From NCBI GenBank assembly GCA_003023745.1, contig PXYV01000036.1, positions 1 through 36,591 on the forward strand: a stretch of DNA of 36,591 bases. Direction: 5' to 3'. Each line of letters starts with the position of its first letter. Position 1 is the stretch's first letter. Source of the stretch: Sulfobacillus acidophilus (lineage in GTDB: Bacteria; Bacillota; Sulfobacillia; Sulfobacillales; Sulfobacillaceae). The translations under genes and the position numbers were made by a program. The notes beneath the pieces were generated by a model that was given only the letters and a program-made list of their open reading frames with translations, made no database searches and was not told the DNA's origin. This document shows positions 15,749-25,362 of this stretch, piece after piece.

Positions 15749-18700
15749 CTATGGGCTAATGCCGTTATCCACGGTGATGAGTGCCGAGGCGTTGGATTGA
15801 GGGAGCGCTTGGGCGGTGAGCGTTGTCAACGTTCCGGATGTCACATAATTAGCGAGATTGATGGTAGTGGTCCCATTGGGCAAGATTGGAACTGTGGGGT
15901 TGCTGCCGGTTGGCGTGATGCTTGCACTGGCGCTGGCCGATGCGTTGAGCGTCAGCGTGGTGCCGTTGGAGAGGGAGATCGTAATCGTGTTCAGCCCGTC
16001 ATTGTTGACGGTGAGCAGGGCGCCTTGCTCATTCGGTGTAAAGGTGACATTGCCAAATTCTGCATTGGGATTTAATGTAAGACTGGCTAGGGGAGCCGAA
16101 GCGACCAAGGTAAACGTTGGGAAATGGTTGGGATCAAAGGCGTTGCCGACTCCCGGAGCAAACTCCATCCAGCCGACGCGTCCATTGCCAAAGTTGTAAT
16201 TCACCAAAAAGTTCATGCGAATTTCCTGCCCGTTTTGCGCTGTCCAATCTGGTAAATCCGACACCGGGATTGCGGCTTCGTACCACATATCGCCGTTGCT
16301 GCTTCCCGGCACGATGGTCAATTTAACGTTGGTTTGGGCGCCGCGCAAGGGATAGCGCTCGTATGCCAGGTTGCCTTCGGGGGTGCGCGCCAATCCCCAC
16401 AGGGTATCGCCGGCGGCCCCATCATAGCGAGGGGACGGTGTGCCTGTCGGATCAATATAAAGTTGCACGCTGTCACCTTCCCAATAGTTGCTGCCTGTAT
16501 AGGGCTCGGAAAACGGCTCACTATCCGTGACCTTCATTGCGAAATACAGATACTGGCTGTTCCACATGGCATACGCCGTGGCCGAGGCCAACGCCGGGCT
16601 CCAATCCGGTATATGGACGCGTTGCCGGTCGGTGTCGACATAAAGCGGCAGGGCTGATGCCCAATCGCTAAACGTGCCCGTGAGTCCTGCCGTCCCTGAG
16701 ACCACTAGTGGCGGGTTAAGTGTCAGCGTTGTGGTGACGGTGGCGGGGGGCGCGCTAGGGGCGACCGAACCGATGGGCGCTGCCGCCGTTACCGTTGCCG
16801 CGGCCGAAATGACATACTGATTGGTGGGCGTTGCTTCAAAACGTGTTAAATTAAATGTTTCTTGAATTGATGCGCCCGGTGCCAGCGGCCCAAAACTGAC
16901 CGAAGGCGATGCACTGGCCGCTGTCGTGGTGGCACTTGCGGAGGATCCGGCCCAACCGTTAGGGAGATTGAGCGTGAGCGTACCTGAATCCGTCGCTGTC
17001 GTTTGATTCGTGACGGTTACAGTAATCGTCGGCAACGCGCTGGGGAGCTGCGAGACCGGAGCAATTTTGACAGAAACCGGAGCAATTCCCGTGACGGTGC
17101 CGCTTTGGATGATCGAGACGAGTTGTTGGGGTGGCATATTGGCGGTCACGAAGACGGGCTGCCCGTTTAACGGGACGGTAAGGCTAGACCCTGTACCGCT
17201 GATGGGATTTCCCATCCAGTCTTGGGCGCTCAGATTGCTGGCATCATTCAAGGTGAGCGTGCCGCTGGCAGTAGGGGACCACAGGGCTACGAGCGTGGTT
17301 GGGCCATTTTGAAAGACAAAAGCGCGAATCGAAGAACCCATGGTGACTGGATTCAAGCTTGTCACAGGAGTATAGCCTTCGAGTTCGTCACTGACTGCCG
17401 CCAGGGCCGGATAGGCAGGCAATGGCTGGAGGGAGCCGCTTAATTCGCCATATCCGGCACTAGGGTAGCTCCACGTAAAAACAAAGAACTTGTTGAGCGA
17501 GGCCGCCAAACTCTGAATCGCGGCACGCTGCAAATATTCGGCCTGCTGCACGGGGCTGACTTGGTTGGTACTCCAGCCGGTTTCTGTCATCCAGATCGGA
17601 TCGTTGCTCAGGCCATTTTCGGTCAAAAATTGGCGAATGTCGAGGATGCCTTGATAATAGATCGATTGGCTCGGATACACGGGACCGGGATATTCATGAA
17701 TCGACACACCGGTAAAGCTGTCGGAACCCGCTGTTTGCAAGAGCGTCGGTCCCTGCCAGTTATACGCTAAAATGGTCGCGTACGGATCGACTGCCTTAAT
17801 GGCGGCTGATGCAGACTGCACCAGTTCGGCGTATTGTGTAGGATTTTGCGATGGCCAATACTCTTGTGCAGAGGGCTCATTCCAGATTTCCCAGGTCGTG
17901 ATGCCGTAGTTTTGCCAACCCATTTGCTGTGCGAGCGTACCTCCGGGCATATATCGTTCCACGAGGGCTTGAAGATACTGGTCATAGTCTTGGACAGCCG
18001 TTGCGAAACTGACTTGTGGACCCCCGTCAACATTGAATGGATTGGCGTAGTTGCCCCAGTAGTCCACCAAACCGAGCAGATTGACATTGGCAGCGTGCGC
18101 GGCTTCGACGAGCCCGTCGGATGTGTCCCACGTGTATGTACCGGATGATGGTTCTACGTAATTCCACATAAATTGCGTGCGAACCCACTGGATGCCTTGC
18201 TTTTTAAACAGCTGATAGACGTTAATCCAACGCTTCTCCAGAGTGGGCGTGATGGGACCATACTGATTGCCGGGCCCGTTGATCCCAAAAAACGAATTGC
18301 CTGTCGATGGGTCAGACACATGGGGCACGACTGCTAAACTTGCGGTTGTCGTTTCCACCATGTCGGTGGAAACACTTTGATCGGACTGTGACGATGTCGA
18401 ATCGGCCTTGGGGGTACGATGGCCTGCGTTTTGGGACGGGACATTAGGTTCTGCAAGGTTCGGCACAAACGGTCCATTGCCGCTTAAACTGAACGTTGCC
18501 TCATAATAGCCATTGTTGCTCGCCGGAAGTGAAATTGTGGCGGTAGCGGTCTTGCCATTGGGCAGCATGACCGGCACAGTGCCTTGTCCGATGGCCTGGC
18601 CGTTAAGATTGGTGAGGACGTAATTGACGTCATACAACCCGCCTTCGCTTGATGTGTTGGCTCCCAAGGTGACAGAATAGGTCGTCGGTTGGCCGGCTTG

Positions 18701-19408
18701 ATACACGGCACTCGGTTGTGTCGGCGCAATCGACAAGGTAGGCGGTGCGACATACGCAGCAAAATTTTGAAAGGTAACATCAGCATCACCAGCTACCACG
18801 CCCACGCCAGTAAATTTTCCGGTATTGGAAAAGGTTCCTGAAATGGTCCACTGGCTGGGTTGAGGAGAACCTTGGGCCCACAGTTGCGCCCCAACCCAAT
18901 TCCCGTCAATCACCGCCACCATTGTGTAGGATTGACCGGCTTGAATCGTGAAGGGGGTGCTGTTCACGACGCCGATTCCTTGATTAATCAAGGTCAATTT
19001 GCCGTTGCTGAGTACGATATCCCATTGAGAGATGCCTGTTGCAGGCGCACTGCCACGCCCGAAAAGGCCAATGCGATACGGTTGAGCCGAGTTGACTTGA
19101 TTAATGGTGAATGAGGTGGTCAGGATCACATTTTTGCCGATGCGCGGAATTGAGGCAATTTGCTCGGGCAAATGGTTGTCTATCCCGTAGTTTGTTGCTA
19201 ATAAGGCGCCGTGACTAATGCTCCACGAGCCCCCGGCTTGATCGTCATTGTTCGCAAGAAACGGCAAGAGCGTGCCGGAGCTAAAGCTGTCAGACACGAT
19301 CGGGTTGTCGGGAAATGATACCGACTGAGCCTGAGTGATGGCTGGCGCTACGATCCAAAAGAGCAGAGTAAAGCCTAAGCCAATGCCTAACCGCCGTCGT
19401 GATGTCAC
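15749..19408 (-). CDS. Large secreted multidomain glycoside hydrolase (GH39/GH5-like clan A)
   Basis: About 1219 residues from GTG at 19408, which has AAGGGGG 7 bases upstream and opens directly into a signal peptide (RRRLGIGLGFTLLFWIVAP, cleavage near AQA-QS). An ATG at 19438 is the alternative start. Domain order: a concanavalin-like beta-sandwich (about 35-220), an Ig-like domain (225-310), a Ser/Thr linker, then a TIM barrel (about 375-690) with the acid/base Glu at ~511 in WEIWNEPS and the nucleophile Glu at ~609 in WMTETGWS, as in clan GH-A. It continues with a NEW3-like domain (775-860), a CBM9-like domain (about 905-1100; AYAMWNSQYLYFAMKVTD, YWEGDSVQLYIDP) and a Ser/Thr/Asn-rich beta tail. 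It probably cuts an extracellular polysaccharide; the substrate is not evident. Confidence 0.82.
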   Translation of the reverse strand: MTSRRRLGIGLGFTLLFWIVAPAITQAQSVSFPDNPIVSDSFSSGTLLPFLANNDDQAGGSWSISHGALLATNYGIDNHLPEQIASIPRIGKNVILTTSFTINQVNSAQPYRIGLFGRGSAPATGISQWDIVLSNGKLTLINQGIGVVNSTPFTIQAGQSYTMVAVIDGNWVGAQLWAQGSPQPSQWTISGTFSNTGKFTGVGVVAGDADVTFQNFAAYVAPPTLSIAPTQPSAVYQAGQPTTYSVTLGANTSSEGGLYDVNYVLTNLNGQAIGQGTVPVMLPNGKTATATISLPASNNGYYEATFSLSGNGPFVPNLAEPNVPSQNAGHRTPKADSTSSQSDQSVSTDMVETTTASLAVVPHVSDPSTGNSFFGINGPGNQYGPITPTLEKRWINVYQLFKKQGIQWVRTQFMWNYVEPSSGTYTWDTSDGLVEAAHAANVNLLGLVDYWGNYANPFNVDGGPQVSFATAVQDYDQYLQALVERYMPGGTLAQQMGWQNYGITTWEIWNEPSAQEYWPSQNPTQYAELVQSASAAIKAVDPYATILAYNWQGPTLLQTAGSDSFTGVSIHEYPGPVYPSQSIYYQGILDIRQFLTENGLSNDPIWMTETGWSTNQVSPVQQAEYLQRAAIQSLAASLNKFFVFTWSYPSAGYGELSGSLQPLPAYPALAAVSDELEGYTPVTSLNPVTMGSSIRAFVFQNGPTTLVALWSPTASGTLTLNDASNLSAQDWMGNPISGTGSSLTVPLNGQPVFVTANMPPQQLVSIIQSGTVTGIAPVSVKIAPVSQLPSALPTITVTVTNQTTATDSGTLTLNLPNGWAGSSASATTTAASASPSVSFGPLAPGASIQETFNLTRFEATPTNQYVISAAATVTAAAPIGSVAPSAPPATVTTTLTLNPPLVVSGTAGLTGTFSDWASALPLYVDTDRQRVHIPDWSPALASATAYAMWNSQYLYFAMKVTDSEPFSEPYTGSNYWEGDSVQLYIDPTGTPSPRYDGAAGDTLWGLARTPEGNLAYERYPLRGAQTNVKLTIVPGSSNGDMWYEAAIPVSDLPDWTAQNGQEIRMNFLVNYNFGNGRVGWMEFAPGVGNAFDPNHFPTFTLVASAPLASLTLNPNAEFGNVTFTPNEQGALLTVNNDGLNTITISLSNGTTLTLNASASASASITPTGSNPTVPILPNGTTTINLANYVTSGTLTTLTAQALPQSNASALITVDNGISP

Positions 19409-20064
19409 GCACGTTCCCCCTTGTTGACTGTGTGGCATGATGTTGAAAACTTCCTCGACTGGGATAGACCGGCGAGGGGCAATGATGAACCATCCTTTAT
19501 CCCCGCTTAGTGACGTGTTCCATTTGTTCCTGCAGGGGCGCGATGCACTGTATTTTGCCGCTGTCAAGAACGGAGGATTAACTAACCCCGTAGGTGAAGA
19601 TGTGTACTGAATTAAAAAAGCGCAGTCATAGTAACTCCGAAAATCACGCCATCGGGCCCATACGCAACGCGGGTATTCAAAACGGAATTAGAGCGGGATG
19701 TCGCGCGCTCGACGCCACAGTCCGGCTGGCATCTGGGTGTTCAAGGACAAGCACGGACGGTCGAGTCGCTGTGCTGAGTAATGCTTGGCAACAGCGCCGG
19801 AATCCAGTACGACGCATGTTACCCCGGCGACTGTAAAAAGAAGCAGGCTTGTCATGCATCAGCTCCCCCTTAGAGTGGTTCATGCCACTGCGTTCTTCTA
19901 TAATAACGCATTGGCGACAGGAAGGTTACAGCTTGTTCAGAGCGCGCGCCTTAACATGGCGGGATGTCAAGACACGGGACGTGGCGGCGAATAGCTGACA
20001 TGGTTAGGTGGACATTGGGTTAACGTCGCAAAGACGCTATGATAGGGGCTGGGGGTGGACAGCA
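19409..20064. other. Divergent intergenic region upstream of the glycosidase gene
   Basis: About 650 bases without a supported gene. It contains the promoter candidate at 19874-19904 and a small hairpin CGTC-GCAAA-GACG at 20024-20036 just before the plus-strand gene. Short frames at 19594-19836 (+) and 19677-19883 (-) have no recognisable content. Confidence 0.45.
19874..19904 (+). promoter_or_regulatory. Candidate promoter of the secreted unknown protein
   Basis: TATAAT at 19899-19904. At the -35 spacing the sequence is TGGTTC, poor, but it lies in an inverted repeat AGTGG (19874-19878) / CCACT (19885-19889) that could bind an activator. The predicted leader would be about 150 bases. Confidence 0.3.
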
Positions 20065-21222
20065 ATGGGCAAGTGGATCAAGCACACGGCAATGATCGCG
20101 CTGATTGCTTGCTTTGGTGGCGGGGGCGTGGCGGAGGCCGCCGTTCAACACGCGAACACCTCAGCAAGTGTAGAGTTTCCTGTGTCCAATTGGTCTCAGA
20201 AATTGGCGCAACATGCGGTTGCGGTTGGCGTCCAAGGCCGAGCGTGGCATATATTGAAGAAGGTGCCCATTGACGCCCAAGTACAGGAGGTAACGGCTCA
20301 TGTTGCGCTGATTGACGTGTTTGCCCCGGCAAGCGGGGCGTGGCCAGCTGGACTGGATTTGCTTAACCTAGCAACAGGGAAGTTAAAAAATGTCGTGCGT
20401 GTCCCCGCCGGTGAAGACACTCCCGCCGCTGCAACAGCCGGGAATTGGGTGGTCTATGAAGATGGTCGCACAGGTTCAGACAGCTATCGCATGATTGTCG
20501 GCCACAATGTGTTGACCGGGAAAAGTTATCCGATTTTTAAGCTGCCGCGTCAAACCTATAGTGCAGGCAATGTACAAGGATTGACCATTCATGGCACTCG
20601 CGCCTATTGGCTGTCTAATTTGCTCACACCGAGCGGCTTAGTAAGTCGGGTATACAGAGACAACTTGGGAACGGGCCAATTCAAGATTTTGGCCCAAGTC
20701 AACGATAGTCGCCAGCATCGTCTGATGCTGGCCATGACGGCGGGGCCCAACGGTTTATGGGTGTCCGTCGCCGCCACCGGCACTGTGGCGGCCCATCAAC
20801 CGGGGGCATTGTGGTATTTGCCTTGGACCGGGGACACCTTTACCACACGCGTGTCGGTGTGGCATGCGCCGACTCTGTTGTACGGGGCGACAAATGCAGC
20901 GGTTGTCTTTTCTGCCGATTATGGGCCGCGACCGAGCTCTTCAACCAACCCCCCTCCATTTCCTGTGTACGCTGATGAGGTCGCACGTCATCGCGTTTTG
21001 CAGCTAACTGAGCGTGTTGCCCCAGGCCGGGCCGGAACCGTTGCGGGGGCGTGGCTTAGTATTAACGCCATGGGCGACAAGTCTCTCATTGTCAATCTTG
21101 AAACCATGCGGGACGTGATACTGCCATTTCCACAAGCTGTCGTGGGGAAGGATTGGGTTGTGTTGCGCGGCCCCAGCCTCATTGCCTGGGCTCGGCTAAA
21201 TGCGGTAACCGCGAGCCGCTAG
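20065..21222 (+). CDS. Secreted protein of unknown function, possibly beta-propeller
   Basis: 385 residues from ATG 20065, which starts directly into a signal peptide (KHTAMIALIACFGGGGVAEA, cleavage near AEA-AV). The ribosome site is only a G-rich GGGGGTGG; the longer frame from GTG 20008 adds residues that do not look like a signal. The mature part is made of repeating beta-rich units with Trp or Tyr near aromatic-x-x-Gly patterns (GNWVVYEDGRTGS, GTRAYWLSN, NGLWVSV, PGALWYLPWTG, KDWVVLRG), suggesting a TolB/WD40-like propeller. I do not recognise a family. It may serve outside the cell with the neighbouring secreted glycosidase, from which it is divergently transcribed. Confidence 0.65.
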   Translation: MGKWIKHTAMIALIACFGGGGVAEAAVQHANTSASVEFPVSNWSQKLAQHAVAVGVQGRAWHILKKVPIDAQVQEVTAHVALIDVFAPASGAWPAGLDLLNLATGKLKNVVRVPAGEDTPAAATAGNWVVYEDGRTGSDSYRMIVGHNVLTGKSYPIFKLPRQTYSAGNVQGLTIHGTRAYWLSNLLTPSGLVSRVYRDNLGTGQFKILAQVNDSRQHRLMLAMTAGPNGLWVSVAATGTVAAHQPGALWYLPWTGDTFTTRVSVWHAPTLLYGATNAAVVFSADYGPRPSSSTNPPPFPVYADEVARHRVLQLTERVAPGRAGTVAGAWLSINAMGDKSLIVNLETMRDVILPFPQAVVGKDWVVLRGPSLIAWARLNAVTASR

Positions 21223-21444
21223 CGGGAGGGTGGCGCTTACCCGAGATGGGTCACAGGGCCCGCTCCTTTCGGTGGCCGCCAGCTACGTCTCTCCGCGGAG
21301 CTTTCGCTTCATCGCCTTGGTATACCACAGCACACTAAGTTGAATCAGGATCATTTCGACCGTTCTGACAACTGTTATTGACGCGTCACCTAGGGCGTTT
21401 TCGCTTGTTGATTGGCGTGAGCACTTTCCCCGGCGTCGTATTTT

Positions 21445-22737
21445 TCATGACGGCGATTTCATTTCAACATTTTGGCTGTCATCATCAATGAAGACGTCGC
21501 GTGCAGCGCCTAATCCCGCCAGCGTCATCAGAATGGACACCACGACAAGCAGGAGCAAGGGATCGCTCCAGGTCCCAGTGGCTGCATAGAGATAACCAAC
21601 GGTGATCGGGCCGACTGCCGCCAGTAGGTAGCCCACCGACTGGGCCATCCCGGATATTTGTCCGGCATTTTGGTGATGATGGGTTCTCAGGCTGAAAAAT
21701 GCAAGAGCTAAGCTGATGCTCGCACCGGCCCCTAATCCAACCAGCATGAGCGAAATGATGGACCATACTTCGCCGCGGGTTAGCAAAAGTCCCATGTAGC
21801 CAAGGACAAAAGAGGCGGCTACCGCTAGCACCAAATGATGTTGGGTGCGGCGACGGGTGGCCCAAATGGGCATCACAAAAGTAGCCGGCAGGCTAACCAT
21901 CTGCATGAGAAAGACGAGCCATCCCGACAGGGCTAGACTTAACCCGCGATCATGCAACAAGGTGGGCAGCCAGGCAATACTGACGTAAAACAAGAGCGAT
22001 TGAAATCCCATAAACAGCGTGATTTGCCAGGCTATAGAGGACCTCCAAAATCCGCGTTCCGTCAGACCCGAGGAGCGTGCGTGAGGCGTTAATAAAAATG
22101 CCCAGGCGGCCAATCCCAAGAGAATCAATACGAGCCAGATGAGAAGCGACCCGCGCCATCCCCAATGCGCCACGTGGGCCAACGGCACGCTTAAGCCTGA
22201 GCCGAGACCAGCAAATACATTCATCACGGTGACATAGGTCCCGGTCATCACGCCGATTTGTGTTGGAAAGTCTCGTTTGACGAGACTCGGCAACAGCACA
22301 TTGGCAATGGCGACGCCACTGCCAAGTAACGCCATGCCGCACAAAAGCGCCGCCGCCGACCCTTGCGAGCGCAACAGCGTGCCGAGTGCCATGATAGCCA
22401 GGCCGAAGAGCAAACTGCGTTCAATGCCCACACGTTGAGCTATTTTGGGGGCAATAGGTGAAATGAGCCCGAACGCCACCAACGGTAATGTTGTAACCAT
22501 GCCAGACAACGCGATGGGTAGCCCCGTGCCGTGAGCAATGGCTGCGATGAGCGGACCCACGCCGGTAATGGTCGGACGCAAATTGGCAGCTGTCAAAATA
22601 ATGGCGATGATGAGAAGAGGGCGGGTTTGTGAAGTACGGCTTGTCGATGTCACTGACTGTCCGCCAGACGCCGTCGGATCGGAATCCGGGGTGGAAAGTC
22701 GGGTTTCCCCGCCGACCGGAAATAATGTTTCGCTCAT
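21445..22737 (-). CDS. MFS transporter, CynX/NimT family
   Basis: 430 residues with about 12 membrane helices after a 40-residue Ser/Thr-rich cytoplasmic N-terminus. CynX/NimT markers are AANLRPTITGVGPL at the first helix, SGMVTTLPLVAFG, NVLLPSLVKRDFP and GVMTGTYVTVMN, followed in the second half by QNAGQISGMAQSVGYLLAAVGP. Characterised relatives move cyanate or 2-nitroimidazole; most are of unknown substrate. ATG at 22737 is preferred over an ORF start at 22812, because GGAGG lies 8 bases upstream (22746-22750). It ends with an acidic tail (DVFIDDDSQNVEMKSPS). It stands alone, convergent with the secreted unknown gene; no substrate clue from neighbours. Confidence 0.88.
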   Translation of the reverse strand: MSETLFPVGGETRLSTPDSDPTASGGQSVTSTSRTSQTRPLLIIAIILTAANLRPTITGVGPLIAAIAHGTGLPIALSGMVTTLPLVAFGLISPIAPKIAQRVGIERSLLFGLAIMALGTLLRSQGSAAALLCGMALLGSGVAIANVLLPSLVKRDFPTQIGVMTGTYVTVMNVFAGLGSGLSVPLAHVAHWGWRGSLLIWLVLILLGLAAWAFLLTPHARSSGLTERGFWRSSIAWQITLFMGFQSLLFYVSIAWLPTLLHDRGLSLALSGWLVFLMQMVSLPATFVMPIWATRRRTQHHLVLAVAASFVLGYMGLLLTRGEVWSIISLMLVGLGAGASISLALAFFSLRTHHHQNAGQISGMAQSVGYLLAAVGPITVGYLYAATGTWSDPLLLLVVVSILMTLAGLGAARDVFIDDDSQNVEMKSPS

Positions 22738-23412
22738 GCTGCCGTCCTCCATCTTGTTACACCATGCGGCACGGGATCGACATAGGCCGAAGAGAAGCCC
22801 TAAAGTGTGCACCGAACAATAAATTCGGGATTCCTCAGGACGTCAGCGGCGCAGAAATTCTACGGGCCAGATGACACACCTTTTAATTCTATCCTGCCAC
22901 CTTGCTTTTCTCAACGGGATGCATGCTGCACGAGGGCCTTGGATGGAACAGACGTGAGCCCCGGCGCATGCTGTCGCCTCGCCTATGTCAAAAATTTTCT
23001 GCCCCCTCCCCTTTTTGTTGTTGGCGTGTATGTGGATTGCACATCGAAACAACTTCTGGAGACTTTCGCTGCCGACGTTAGTGCACCCGATATGATTCCA
23101 GCGGACGCTGGCTGGGTTCGACTCTCGCAAGGGTCCCAGAGCGCACGCGAATAGAACTGCCAAGATGAAATCGGTTACGAACCGGCGCTTTAGATTTGTG
23201 CAGCAGCAGACAATATGATTACGGATAGCCTATGCGCGACGCCAAGACTCCCTACACACCCAGACGGAAACAATACTTTGCATCGCAACGACCCGTTTGT
23301 TGGGCCTAAGAATGCTGCAGACACTGGGCTTCCTAGGGGCTCGCTACGATTGCACGCTAAACCACAAGGTGCTTCATGGCGACTCGCCAAACCAAGAACA
23401 CCTTGGCTGCAA
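22738..23412. other. Gene-free region between the MFS gene and binding protein paralogue 3
   Basis: About 675 bases. Short overlapping frames on both strands (for example 22807-23154 + and 22843-23163 -) have no recognisable family, no good ribosome site and unlikely composition. A small inverted repeat CCAGCG-GA-CGCTGG lies at 23098-23111. Nothing else can be supported; it may be decayed former coding DNA. Confidence 0.4.
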
Positions 23413-23443
23413 GCGGGGCTGTCGTCTCTCAGAGCAGCCCCGC
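23413..23443 (-). terminator. Terminator of binding protein paralogue 3
   Basis: Perfect 9-bp GC-rich stem GCGGGGCTG / CAGCCCCGC (23413-23421 with 23435-23443), loop 13, beginning 8 bases after the minus-strand stop codon. Only TT follows on the minus strand, so the T run is short. Confidence 0.65.
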
Positions 23444-23450
23444 CTCCTGG

Positions 23451-25196
23451 CTACCGGCCAATCCACCAATAATTTGGGAAGATGACGTCCCCAATCGGGT
23501 TAAAGGTCGAAACGGTTCCATGGATATCGTTGGCGTGAACATTGAAGAGCGGTTCCCAGGGGACAAAAATGGCTCCGGGTAACTGTTTCGCCGCATATTC
23601 TTCATAGTGATAGAGGGCTTTCAGCGTTTGCGCTGGGGCGCCCGGCTCGTAAGTCTTTTGGATTAGCGCATCCATCGTCCGGTTATTATAGCCGCCTCCG
23701 TTTTCTGCGCCATTAGTGGCAAATAAACCACCACCGCTAGGATACGGGTTCCCGTAGGTCCACCCACCAATATTGCCCTGACCCCAATACGCCGCAGCCC
23801 ACTTGGTAGAATTCTCTTGGCTATCACTAGCGACTGTGTCAAACGGTTGCTCCGCCAGGTTGACGACAATGCCTTCCTGGGCCCAGTCACTCTTTAAAAG
23901 TTGCATTTCGTCGGCGCCGCTTTGACTGCCGGATGCGTAATCGAGCGTAAATTCCAATTTCATGTTGCCTTTGGTCATCACACCGTTGACCTCATGCCAG
24001 CCATTTTTCAGCAAAAGCTCTTTGCCCCGCTTGATATTAAAAGGATAAGGCTGATGGCGTAAAGCCGGATCGACATAACTGGTTTTAGGCTCGGGTGCCA
24101 AGGGGCCATCGTCAATGCTTCCATAACCATGGAAAATTGTCTTGATAATTCCGGCTTGGTCGACGCCGTATTGCAGCGCCTGGCGCACCGGCAACTCTTG
24201 AAAGGCGGACCCAATGTGCGTTCCACCTGGTGCATCGGGATTCAGATTCAGCATGATGTAGTTGAATCCCATTGGGTAGGCCACTGTCATGGTATCGTGC
24301 GTTAGCAGCCGCTTTGACGACAGCAGCGATACACCCAAGTAGCCAACATTAACCGTCCCTGCCTTCAATGAAGCGAACTGTTCAGTGGTAGAGGTTTGAT
24401 ATTGGAACACCACTTTTTTGAGGTAGGATTTGTGGCCATCGTAATGGGGGTTGGGAACAAAATCCCAATAATTATTGGCTTGATAAGCCGATATCCGATA
24501 TGGACCATCAACTACCCGATAGACTGGGTTCAGGGGAGAATTGGCGACGGAATTGATGAAGGCCATCTCCCGCGTCATATTGTGCGGATACTTGTTCCAC
24601 ACGGATTCCGGAACCGGAATGATTTCGTCTAACCCGTTGCGAATAAACCACTGCGGATTGCGGGGTGTGGTGGTGGTTACTTGTACGGTGTATTTGCCTT
24701 TGGCGACGACACTCTTCCAGTCGTTCGGGATGCCGCCAAACCCTTGACCTGCAAAAGTCCAGTCGTAGTGACTATTGGGGAGTGAGGCGGCTTTCATGAT
24801 GCTCCACGTGAATACTACGTCCTTTGCTGTGACCGGGTGGCCGTTTGACCAATGCCATTTGGGGTTTAGCTTGATCGTATAAATCGTGCCATTATGGTTC
24901 CACGTCACCGAGTCGGCCAGGGAGTGTTGATAGTCGAGTTGGTCGTCCTTGTTGAAATATAGTAACGGCTTGTAAAGCATGGACGAGGTCTGGGCATTGA
25001 TCACGGTATCGGCCACTAATGAGCGCAATGGGAAAAACCAATTGGGGGATGTTTGCGGCTGAAGCGCGTAAACCCCAACACCACCAGACCTGGAACTTTG
25101 GCTTGTCGCGGCGGTAGAACTGGAGGTCACTCCGCAACCGGCGAGAGCTGTCACGAGCAGTGTCGCGGATGCTAGTGTTGCGAATGGATGCTTCAT
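23451..25196 (-). CDS. Family-5 ABC solute-binding lipoprotein (peptide/nickel type), paralogue 3
   Basis: 581 residues. Lipoprotein signal with lipobox LAGC near residue 21, then a Ser/Thr-rich spacer and a mature domain starting at SPNWFFP. It shares with the other two copies WHWSNGHPVTAKDVVFTWS, VRQALQYGVDQAGIIKTIFHG, NGWHEVNGVMTKG and a C-terminal FNPIGDVIFPNYW ending. The ATG has AGGAGG 9 bases upstream. It differs in the C-lobe (AAAYWGQGNIGGWTYGNPYPSGG against the LDYYPTGG type of paralogue 2), which may alter ligand choice. No permease or ATPase gene is adjacent. The stem-loops at 25327-25383 lie upstream of its start. Confidence 0.9.
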   Translation of the reverse strand: MKHPFATLASATLLVTALAGCGVTSSSTAATSQSSRSGGVGVYALQPQTSPNWFFPLRSLVADTVINAQTSSMLYKPLLYFNKDDQLDYQHSLADSVTWNHNGTIYTIKLNPKWHWSNGHPVTAKDVVFTWSIMKAASLPNSHYDWTFAGQGFGGIPNDWKSVVAKGKYTVQVTTTTPRNPQWFIRNGLDEIIPVPESVWNKYPHNMTREMAFINSVANSPLNPVYRVVDGPYRISAYQANNYWDFVPNPHYDGHKSYLKKVVFQYQTSTTEQFASLKAGTVNVGYLGVSLLSSKRLLTHDTMTVAYPMGFNYIMLNLNPDAPGGTHIGSAFQELPVRQALQYGVDQAGIIKTIFHGYGSIDDGPLAPEPKTSYVDPALRHQPYPFNIKRGKELLLKNGWHEVNGVMTKGNMKLEFTLDYASGSQSGADEMQLLKSDWAQEGIVVNLAEQPFDTVASDSQENSTKWAAAYWGQGNIGGWTYGNPYPSGGGLFATNGAENGGGYNNRTMDALIQKTYEPGAPAQTLKALYHYEEYAAKQLPGAIFVPWEPLFNVHANDIHGTVSTFNPIGDVIFPNYWWIGR

Positions 25197-25326
25197 GGGT
25201 TAAGGCCTCCTGTGATGTCCGTGTTTAGAGAGCAGAGCGAGCACCGACAAAATCTACAACGCTAAACCTATACGGGGGTTTGTGCGTCTACGGGTCTTTT
25301 GTGGCAAGATGTTTCATAGATGCACG

Positions 25327-25361
25327 ATAATACACGCCATGACTGGCATGGCGTGTATTAT
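25327..25361. repeat. Perfect 15-bp inverted repeat with 5-base loop
   Basis: ATAATACACGCCATG (25327-25341), ACTGG, CATGGCGTGTATTAT (25347-25361). It lies between the end of the acyl-CoA ligase gene and the start of binding protein paralogue 3, both on the minus strand. No T run follows on either strand, so it is not a standard terminator, though its AT-rich base could act as one. It may also be a protein-binding palindrome or part of a structured RNA. Confidence 0.75.
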
Positions 25362-25362
25362 G

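Noticed and set aside
20024..20036. GCAAA hairpin before the secreted unknown gene, reminiscent of a c-di-GMP riboswitch loop
   Set aside because: Only a 4-bp stem matches; the conserved GEMM core and second stem are absent.
22843..23163. 106-residue minus-strand frame beginning near a TΨC-like GGTTCGACTC (23115-23124)
   Set aside because: I checked for a tRNA because of this motif, but the bases around it do not pair into a T arm or acceptor stem, and the frame itself has no family features.
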